The notes below the pieces were generated by a model. That model worked only from the letters and a program-made list of their open reading frames with translations, made no database searches and was not told the origin of the DNA. This document shows positions 8,561-15,383 of a stretch of 64,000 bases of DNA, in pieces (the first letter of the stretch is position 1; each line of letters starts with the position of its first letter). A program made the position numbers and the translations under genes. The stretch is from Cyclobacterium sp. SYSU L10401. Lineage in GTDB: Bacteria; Bacteroidota; Bacteroidia; Cytophagales; Cyclobacteriaceae. The stretch is taken from positions 155,126-219,125 of the forward strand of contig NZ_WOFO01000010.1 in the NCBI RefSeq assembly GCF_010993705.1, written 5' to 3'.

Positions 8561-10054
8561 ATGGAACAAAAAGACAATCATTTGAAACATTTGTACGATA
8601 GCTACAAATCCAAACCATATAAATTTATGAGAAGTAACAAAACACATTCTTCCATTGATCTTTCACATAAATTCTTTTATACATGGAAACGCTGCAAAAA
8701 ACCCTATCAAAAAAAAACCTGGGAAGACCTGAAAAAGACCCTGACTGGTTTGCTCATATTGCCTGATTCAGAAAATTATGATGCATCCAGGGCGATTTGG
8801 AATGGCATGATCGACCGGAAACCTGCCTGTATCATCCAGTGTGCCCATGTCAACGATGTCGTCGCTGCTGTAAATTTTGCAAGGAAACACCAGCTATTGG
8901 TGGCAGTAAAGGGAGGCGGACATAATGCTGCCGGATTTGCCATCTGTGATGAAGGGATGGTCATTGACCTTTCCAATATGAAGGAGATCATTGTAGATCC
9001 TAACACAAAGCGGGCAGTAGCGCAGCCGGGAGTTTTGTGGGGGGAATTGGATAAAGCTACCCAGGAGCATGGATTAGCGGTGACCGGAGGGGCAGTAAGC
9101 ACCACTGGTATAGCTGGACTGACATTAGGCGGGGGAGTAGGCTGGTTGATGGGAAAATACGGTGCTACCTGCGACAACCTGCTTTCCGCACAACTGGTAA
9201 CCGCCGATGGAGAAGTTTTGCAGGCCAGCGCAGAAGAAAATCCAGACCTTTTCTGGGCCATCAGAGGAGGCGGGGGGAATTTTGGGATAGTGACTTCCTT
9301 TACTTATCAATTGCACCCGGTCGGAAACATCATAGGAGGCATGGTGCTGCATCCCATGGAAAAAATAGAAGAAATGCTGAAGTTTTTCCGAAACTTTACA
9401 AAAAATGCGCCGGATGAATTAACCACCTATGCTTTCACCATGACGAGTCCTGAAGGCATGCCCATGGCTGGTATGGCATTGTGTTATTGTGGTCATGACC
9501 TGAAAGAAGGAGAAAAGCTTATCGCTCCTCTGCGTGCGTTCGGTCCCCCATTAGTGGACATGATTGGACCCATGCCTTATCTCCAGCAGCAGGCAATGCT
9601 CGACCCAACGGTGCCCCATGGACAATTTAGCTATTGGAAGGCAAATCAGCTCACTTCCTTAAGCGATGAGGCCATTTCAACCTTTAAAAATCAAATTCCA
9701 TCCGTAACATCTCCCCGTACCATGGTCCTCATTGAACACCACCATGGTGCCATCAACCAAGTAGCTCCGGATGCAACCGCCTTTAGACAAAGGGAATCTC
9801 CCTATGATTTTGTGATTATTTCCTTGTGGAACCAACCTGATGAAAATGATATCCATATTGGTTGGACCAGGGATTTCTTTGAGGCCATGAAACCTTTTTT
9901 TAGCAGTGGTGTATATGTCAACGCACTTTTCAATGATGAAGGGGCAGATCGGGTTCGGTCTGCCTATGGAGAAAATTATAAAAGGTTGCGGCAGGTAAAA
10001 CAAAAATATGACCCCAAAAACTTCTTCAGGTGTAACAATAATATTGCTCCCTGA
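8561..10054 (+). CDS. FAD-linked (BBE-like) oxidase, start uncertain
   Basis: A third family member, 497 codons as an open frame. It has KGGGHNAAG (H121 for covalent FAD), TGIAGLTLGGGVGWL, FWAIRGGGGNFGIVTS and the BBE C-terminus YKRLRQVKQKYDPKNFFRCNNNI. The first ~50 residues are unlike its paralogues. A separate ATG at 8683 in another frame reads METLQKTLS and would join the conserved KKTWEDLKKTLTG if the run of nine A at 8709-8717 had eight. The true start is therefore either upstream in the open frame or this ATG after a one-base shift (sequencing error, slippage or phase variation). It is followed after 71 bases by an SDR gene in the same direction. Confidence 0.82.
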   Translation: MEQKDNHLKHLYDSYKSKPYKFMRSNKTHSSIDLSHKFFYTWKRCKKPYQKKTWEDLKKTLTGLLILPDSENYDASRAIWNGMIDRKPACIIQCAHVNDVVAAVNFARKHQLLVAVKGGGHNAAGFAICDEGMVIDLSNMKEIIVDPNTKRAVAQPGVLWGELDKATQEHGLAVTGGAVSTTGIAGLTLGGGVGWLMGKYGATCDNLLSAQLVTADGEVLQASAEENPDLFWAIRGGGGNFGIVTSFTYQLHPVGNIIGGMVLHPMEKIEEMLKFFRNFTKNAPDELTTYAFTMTSPEGMPMAGMALCYCGHDLKEGEKLIAPLRAFGPPLVDMIGPMPYLQQQAMLDPTVPHGQFSYWKANQLTSLSDEAISTFKNQIPSVTSPRTMVLIEHHHGAINQVAPDATAFRQRESPYDFVIISLWNQPDENDIHIGWTRDFFEAMKPFFSSGVYVNALFNDEGADRVRSAYGENYKRLRQVKQKYDPKNFFRCNNNIAP

Positions 10055-10125
10055 CTAAAAAACGCCGTATGGCAAATAGCGAGTTTTTGACCTTGGAATA
10101 ATAGTAAACATAACTTAACTTAATC

Positions 10126-11004
10126 ATGAAAACTGTATTGATTACCGGAACAAGTAGGGGGATCGGGAGGGAAACGGCCCTTGCCTTTGGCCGGGCTGGC
10201 CACAAGGTTTTTGCAAGCATGCGAAATCCGGAAAAAGCTGCTGATTTTAAGCAACAAATCAAGGATGAATCCTTGTCTGTCCACCTCTATAAAATGGATG
10301 TGGATAGGGATGAATCCGTAAAACACTGCATCGATTCCATCACTAAAGAGCATGGCCTTATTGACATTTTGGTGAACAATGCGGGAATCGAACGGCATGG
10401 TTCAGTAGAGGAAATGCCCATGGCTGAATTTAAGGCAGTAATGGAAACCAACTATTTTGGAGCCATTCGGTGTATCAAGGCTGTTTTGCCTGCCATGCGG
10501 AAAAATAAAAATGGCTTTATCATAAACGTCAGTTCCATGGCCGGTAAAATTGTTTTAAGTCCACTTGGAACCTATAGTGCCAGCAAGTTTGCGCTGGAAG
10601 CCATTACCGAAGCATTGGCACAAGACTTAAAACCTTACAATATCCGGGTTTCTTTGGTTGAGCCGGGAATCATCAACACGGAAATGGCCTTTGGTATTTC
10701 AAAAAATGACGAATCTTTTTATCCGCAGGCCCGACGGATCGGGCATTTCTGGGTCGAGTCCCTTAAATCAGCGGTGCCTCCTTCGCTTGTTGCTGACAAA
10801 ATCCTGGAAGTTGCCGAAAGTCGTTCCTGGCAATTGAGATATCCTGTGGGACCGGATGCAGAACCCTTTTGGAACTGGAGAAGCTCCATGAATGATGAAC
10901 AATGGGTGGATTGGAACGCTCAGTCCGATGAAGATTGGTACAATGCGGTGGAGTCCACCTTTGGGCTGAATTGCAGACCGGAGAAAATGGAAAAGGAAAA
11001 GTAA
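10126..11004 (+). CDS. SDR-family oxidoreductase
   Basis: A 292-residue classical short-chain dehydrogenase. The N-terminal NAD(P)-binding motif is TGTSRGIGRE, followed by NNAG near residue 87, the catalytic serine in NVSSMAGK and YSASK with the catalytic Y and K. The basic residue in TSRG favours NADPH. It lies just behind the FAD oxidase on the same strand, probably co-transcribed, so the two may act in sequence on an alcohol or carbonyl compound; this is inference. The C-terminal ~40 residues are longer than the minimal SDR. A hairpin follows 16 bases after the stop. Confidence 0.88.
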   Translation: MKTVLITGTSRGIGRETALAFGRAGHKVFASMRNPEKAADFKQQIKDESLSVHLYKMDVDRDESVKHCIDSITKEHGLIDILVNNAGIERHGSVEEMPMAEFKAVMETNYFGAIRCIKAVLPAMRKNKNGFIINVSSMAGKIVLSPLGTYSASKFALEAITEALAQDLKPYNIRVSLVEPGIINTEMAFGISKNDESFYPQARRIGHFWVESLKSAVPPSLVADKILEVAESRSWQLRYPVGPDAEPFWNWRSSMNDEQWVDWNAQSDEDWYNAVESTFGLNCRPEKMEKEK

Positions 11005-11020
11005 TTCGACTGTGACCCTT

Positions 11021-11037
11021 GAGGTTTCCAAAACCTC
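11021..11037 (+). terminator. Hairpin after SDR gene
   Basis: GAGGTTT and AAACCTC, seven paired bases around a three-base loop, lie 16 bases after the SDR stop codon. There is no long T run, so it may be a member of the nearby palindromic repeat family acting as a weak terminator. Confidence 0.45.
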
Positions 11038-11060
11038 GTCTTGAATAAATCGTTTATGAA

Positions 11061-11420
11061 AAAACCGTCGAGGTCTCGCAGACCTCAACGGTTATCGAGC
11101 ATGCAGACCTTTGGGGTTTTCCGAACCCCGAAGGTCTTGCTCAAAGCGTTTACGAAAAAATCATCGAGGTCTCAAAGACCTCAACGGTTATCGAGCATGC
11201 AGACCTTTGGGGTTTTCCGAACCCCGAAGGTCTTGCTCAAAGCGTTTACGAAAAAATCATCGAGGTCTCAAAGACCTCAACGGTTATCGAGCATGCAGAC
11301 CTTTGCGGTTTTCCGAATCCCGAAGGTCTTTCTCAAAGCGTTTACGAAAAAACCATCGAGGTCTCAAAGAAATCAACGGTTAAAGACGATTGGGGTTTAC
11401 CGACCCCGTATTTCTCGGGA
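11061..11420. repeat. Tandem array of 96-bp units with two palindromes each
   Basis: About 3.5 copies of a 96-base unit lie between the converging SDR and VOC genes. Each unit holds a 17-base palindrome (GAGGTCTCAAAGACCTC) at 11070, 11166, 11262 and, degenerate, 11358. It also holds a longer hairpin (GACCTT...AAGGTC enclosing GGGGTT...AACCCC) at 11106, 11202 and 11298. The two central copies are almost identical and the last is eroded. Because 96 is a multiple of three, frames stay open through it, but the translation is only repeat sequence. Confidence 0.9.
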
Positions 11421-11433
11421 TGCACCTTGAGCA

Positions 11434-11967
11434 TTAATAATCCCCGGTTTTTAATTGTTCGATAAGTTGGTTCCCGGCCTCTGTAAGTCCAATTATCTCC
11501 GTTGCAACCCCTATTTCTTTATAAGTATCAAAATAAGCAACGCTTGCCACGGGTAAAACCAGGCTTTGGCTGACACTGTACCCCTTGCTTTTCAACTGGT
11601 TAACAGCATTTTCAAATGCTGTAACTTGTACTGCATAAGCAATATGCTGAATGCCCCCATTTTTATGATCGGCCAGAAAATCGGTATACATGCTTTTGCC
11701 AGAAACCGGCTGGATCAACTCCAACATGGTTTCGCCGGACATGGACAAATACAGATGAAATTTAAAATCGGAAGGTTGTCCCTTATAGGTGCCTTCCAAG
11801 TCCCGGGACTGTAAATTTTCCATTTTCAGAAAACGCGGAACCCCCATGGTCTCTTGAAAAAATTTTGCAGATTTCTCAATATCTGGGACCACCCAGGCTA
11901 CTTGCTCAAAATGCTCTCCTAATAAAGTGTTGTTAGTTTGTTTCTTTGTTTCTATTTTTTCTTTCAT
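11434..11967 (-). CDS. VOC-fold (glyoxalase/epimerase-like) protein
   Basis: A 177-residue vicinal-oxygen-chelate protein with the paired beta-alpha-beta modules of methylmalonyl-CoA epimerase-like members. Possible metal ligands are H19 (EHFEQVAWVV), E83 (MLELIQP), H108 (IQHIAYAV) and E157 (TEIIG), all present. The family includes isomerases, lyases and dioxygenases, so the reaction cannot be named. Its promoter region carries the same paired-repeat operator as the FAD oxidase at 6983-8374, suggesting a shared regulon. It converges with the SDR gene across the 96-base repeat array. Confidence 0.8.
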   Translation of the reverse strand: MKEKIETKKQTNNTLLGEHFEQVAWVVPDIEKSAKFFQETMGVPRFLKMENLQSRDLEGTYKGQPSDFKFHLYLSMSGETMLELIQPVSGKSMYTDFLADHKNGGIQHIAYAVQVTAFENAVNQLKSKGYSVSQSLVLPVASVAYFDTYKEIGVATEIIGLTEAGNQLIEQLKTGDY

Positions 11968-11992
11968 GACTTATTGGGTTTGTTATCTGGTT

Positions 11993-12060
11993 TAAAGCTA
12001 GATAATTACCCTCTTGCGTTGTTAGTACATAAGTTTCAACTGTTGATACAGATGTTCCAA
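11993..12060 (-). promoter_or_regulatory. Promoter and direct-repeat operator of VOC gene
   Basis: On the minus strand TAGCTTTA (11993-12000) is close to the -7 consensus TAnnTTTG. Starting 31 bases further up are AAGTTTCAA (12031-12039) and ATGTTCCAA (12052-12060), written on the plus strand, 21 bases apart. Box-to-repeat distance (31 versus 30), repeat spacing and orientation match the site at 8454-8520. Confidence 0.55.
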
Positions 12061-12130
12061 GACTGGTTGAAGTTTCCCATTTTAAGAAGGACTCTTACTA
12101 TAAAATCTTATACTTAGTTGAATCTCTTTG

Positions 12131-12144
12131 GAACAAATGTTCCG
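12131..12144. promoter_or_regulatory. Inverted repeat upstream of VOC gene
   Basis: GGAACA-AA-TGTTCC, a perfect six-base inverted repeat using the same TGTTCC core as the operator half-sites at 8491, 8512 and 12052. It lies about 160 bases before the VOC start and just after the end of the hybrid kinase gene, and may be a further regulator site. Confidence 0.35.
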
Positions 12145-12255
12145 GTTCTTTTTAGTTGGATTTGAAATTCCTCTATTCCATGTTCGATTTCAATCCGGAT
12201 TTCGTATTAGGTTTCTTTATTAAGGCTGAAATTGCAAGAAAATCAGGTAGTTTGT

Positions 12256-15138
12256 TCAGGAAGAAATAAACCCAGATGGTGTTTTTCCAAACTGTTTCTT
12301 GAAACACTTATTGAAATAAGATAAGCTGTTGAACCCGACGGCATAGGCCACTTCAGAGACATTTCCAGCTTTTTGTTCCAGCAGGTACATGGCCCGTTTC
12401 AGTCGGACTATCCGGATAAATTCGGTAGCCGAACAATCGGTCAATGCCTTGAGCTTCCGGTGAAGGTTGGTCCGGCTCATCCCGATATCCCGGCTGAAGG
12501 CTTCTACATCAAAATCCGTATTGTCCAGGTTTTCCTCCAGGATGGCCAGGGCTTTTTTCAGGAATTTTTCATCCGTTGATGTCACCGCAAGTTCAGAGGG
12601 CTTCAGGCTGAGTGAACGACTAAACCTTTCCCGGAGTTTTTTACGCCCTTCAATAAGCTGTTCCATGCGTACCCTGAGCTCCTTCATGTCAAAAGGCTTG
12701 GTGAGGTAGGCATCGGCTCCGGTTTGCAGCCCACTGATTTTGCTTTCCGAATCCGCCCGGGCAGTAAGCAGGACGATGGGGATATGACTGGTCCGTTCGT
12801 CGTTTTTTAACTGCTCGCTAAGGCTGACACCATCCATTACCGGCATCATGACATCGGATACTATCAGGTCGGGCGGGGTTGCAGTAGCCATCCGTAGCCC
12901 TTCCTGCCCATTCTCAGCTTGCAATATCCGGTACTGCCCCTGCAGGCTTTGGGCAAGGAAATGCAGCAGTTCCTGGTTGTCTTCGACGATAAGCACAGCA
13001 GGTAAGGTACTGGGGCTGTCTGCTACTTGCTTGTGGTGGTTAATCCCGGAGTGATTGGTTTCCTGCGTTTTCCAGACAGAAGCGATAGGCGGTTCTGTTG
13101 GTTTCAGTCTGGGAATCGCATTGGGATCGACCCGTTCCAGGGTCAGGTTTACGGAGAAGCAGGTTCCCGAATCGGGAATGCTTTCCATCTTGATGTTTCC
13201 ACCCTGCAGCTCGGTAAGTTCCTGGACCAGTGCCAGCCCGATGCCGGTACCTTCGTAGCTGCGGGTGGCAGCGGACTCTCCCTGGTAAAAGCGGTCAAAA
13301 ATAAACGGCAGCCTTTCGGCGGGTATTCCGATGCCACTGTCGGTGATTTGGAAATGCAGTTGGACACCCGTCTCGGTTTCGGCCAGGATCATAACCTCAA
13401 ACTGCACTTGTCCGCCAATTGGGGTGAATTTATAGGCATTAAACAGGAGGTTGGAGAGCACCTTTTCCAGCTTGTCCGGATCAAAGTTCAGGTAAATGGG
13501 GCTTTCCGGATAACTGCTGGAAAAAGCGATTTGCTTGCTTTCAAACCGGGAGGAAAAGGTACCGGCCAGTCTTTTGGCAAAACCGACAATATCTCCGGGT
13601 TCCTTTTCCAGGGTCAATTTACCGGCCTCCAGTTTGGAAAGGTCGAGCAACTGGTTGACCAACTGGAGGAGCCTTGCAGCATTCCTTTTAATCAGTCCAT
13701 GACCTTCCTGGAGCAAGGGATGGCCATTTCGAACTCCTTCCAATTGATCTACGGTGCCGGTGATAAGGGTAAGGGGAGTTCGGAACTCAAGGGAGATATT
13801 GGCAAAAAATTCCGATTTGGTCTTGTCCAGTTCTCTCATTTTCTGGGTTTCAATCCGCTTGACTTCCATATCTAACAGGCTGCTCTGAAGAGTCCTTTTG
13901 GTTTGAGCGTATTCTATAGCCAACAAAACAGAAAAGGAAGTGGCGGAACAAAATACGGCCAAATCCAGTGTGATGGCTATATCATGAGGAATGCGTGGAA
14001 GGATGTCAAAGAAAAACAAGCAGAATAGTAACCAAAAAAGAAAATTTCCAGACCAACCTAAAAATACAATCCATGCACCCTTGAGTTTTTTCTTGACAGC
14101 TCTCCGGCTAACCAAAACTGCGACAATTGGTCCCGAAAAAAGGAAGTAGGGCCAATAATAGTTGGCTGCTTCATAGGGCCATTTCCAGGAGGGAATAAAC
14201 AACAAAGCTGAAACAGTGGCCAACCAAAACAAACCATCCAGTCTTTCCTTGGCAAAGGAATATACCGCCAAAATTCCCCATATGATGTACGTGCTGAAAA
14301 ACAGGCAACTGATCAATCCTATTACAAAATAGGAATCCCCTTCCCTGGGCATAAAACGAAATACATGTTCCAGGAAGTAGCCTAATGCCAAACTACTGGT
14401 GAACAGGCTGTAATAAAGATTGGTTTTATTGGATGGATAAGTGATAAAAAAGAAAAGGTGCAGCAATCCCAAAAACAATAAAAAAGTAGCTTTTCCCACC
14501 AATCTGGATGTAGATACAGCCCGTGTCTGCAACATGCTTTGTATAGCCTTATCCATTTGGTCCAATTGAATGATCAGTGCCGGATTGCCGCCCCAGAGCC
14601 CAAGAAAATTCATATAGGGATTTCTTTTTGTAAAAGAGAAACGTACCGCCAAAACCTGATCGGGATAGCCTTCAAACTGAAAACTGTATGGGGTTAAGTT
14701 TGGATTGAAGATCATTTCTTTATGGGAGTCGGGACTGACCGCACCCAATTTATGAATCAACTTGCCATTCAGGTAGATCTCAGAAGCACCCCGCTGGAAA
14801 ATGGTCATTGCCAAAGGAGTGTTTAGTAACGAAGTGTCCACCTTCATACGCAAACGAAACCAGCCAATTTCGGCTTTTCTCAACTCAGTCAGGTAATGGA
14901 TATCGGTGGTGGGGTTTGTTAAAGCCCAATCGCTGTCGTCCAAAATGGGATTCGCCCAGGATGGATCATCCCCGGGGTGGAATTTCCAGTTTTGATTCAG
15001 GGTAATTGTTTGTGAATCCAAGCCATTCAAGCTGAAGACTGAAGTAGGAGAGGAGGTATGATTGTTAAAGAAAAAAAATAGAAAGAAAAATAGTCCTTTA
15101 CATATGATAAAATTGTTTTGGTTTAAAAAAGGCCACAT
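12256..15138 (-). CDS. Hybrid sensor kinase/response regulator/AraC protein lacking its phospho-acceptor His
   Basis: A 960-residue one-protein regulator. In order: an N-terminal hydrophobic segment (~15-26), a beta-rich extracytoplasmic domain (~45-175), about seven membrane helices (~210-408, 7TMR-DISM type), a dimerisation segment (~435-505), a HATPase (~550-665; LSNLLFNAYKFTP, DSGIGIP, GTGIGLAL), a receiver (~713-825; D762 in SDVMMP, K814) and an AraC HTH (~860-960). The H-box reads ANISLEFRTP, with L450 where histidine is normal (codon CTT, 13789-13791). ATP-binding and receiver residues are intact, so autophosphorylation at the usual site is not possible unless another protein supplies it. 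It lies next to the VOC gene whose promoter has AraC-like repeats. Confidence 0.92.
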   Translation of the reverse strand: MWPFLNQNNFIICKGLFFFLFFFFNNHTSSPTSVFSLNGLDSQTITLNQNWKFHPGDDPSWANPILDDSDWALTNPTTDIHYLTELRKAEIGWFRLRMKVDTSLLNTPLAMTIFQRGASEIYLNGKLIHKLGAVSPDSHKEMIFNPNLTPYSFQFEGYPDQVLAVRFSFTKRNPYMNFLGLWGGNPALIIQLDQMDKAIQSMLQTRAVSTSRLVGKATFLLFLGLLHLFFFITYPSNKTNLYYSLFTSSLALGYFLEHVFRFMPREGDSYFVIGLISCLFFSTYIIWGILAVYSFAKERLDGLFWLATVSALLFIPSWKWPYEAANYYWPYFLFSGPIVAVLVSRRAVKKKLKGAWIVFLGWSGNFLFWLLFCLFFFDILPRIPHDIAITLDLAVFCSATSFSVLLAIEYAQTKRTLQSSLLDMEVKRIETQKMRELDKTKSEFFANISLEFRTPLTLITGTVDQLEGVRNGHPLLQEGHGLIKRNAARLLQLVNQLLDLSKLEAGKLTLEKEPGDIVGFAKRLAGTFSSRFESKQIAFSSSYPESPIYLNFDPDKLEKVLSNLLFNAYKFTPIGGQVQFEVMILAETETGVQLHFQITDSGIGIPAERLPFIFDRFYQGESAATRSYEGTGIGLALVQELTELQGGNIKMESIPDSGTCFSVNLTLERVDPNAIPRLKPTEPPIASVWKTQETNHSGINHHKQVADSPSTLPAVLIVEDNQELLHFLAQSLQGQYRILQAENGQEGLRMATATPPDLIVSDVMMPVMDGVSLSEQLKNDERTSHIPIVLLTARADSESKISGLQTGADAYLTKPFDMKELRVRMEQLIEGRKKLRERFSRSLSLKPSELAVTSTDEKFLKKALAILEENLDNTDFDVEAFSRDIGMSRTNLHRKLKALTDCSATEFIRIVRLKRAMYLLEQKAGNVSEVAYAVGFNSLSYFNKCFKKQFGKTPSGFISS

Positions 15139-15383
15139 ATTTGAATAGTTAAGTGACTATAATTCAATTGAATATATGTTAAATATATATAAATAAAACT
15201 GTTTTCCACCATGGTTTAAATTTATTTTACAGCAGCCATAACCTGCCAAATATTGTAGATGCTAAAAGCCTATTTTGCCTCCCGAATATTCTTTTCCGGA
15301 TATTCTATTTAAGAGCAGCTAAATAAAGATAAACAGCCCTGTGGATAATATCCTCTCGCAGTTCAGTTTTACAGGTTCTTCTT

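Noticed and set aside
11061..11420. CRISPR array
   Set aside because: The 96-base units are repeated as a whole with no unique spacers, and no cas genes are present.
11041..11430. 129- and 90-codon genes across the repeat array
   Set aside because: They stay open only because the repeat period is a multiple of three; the translation is the same 32-residue unit repeated, with no protein features.
13027..13875. 282-codon plus-strand frame
   Set aside because: It lies fully antisense to the kinase domain of the hybrid regulator and shows no recognisable motif.
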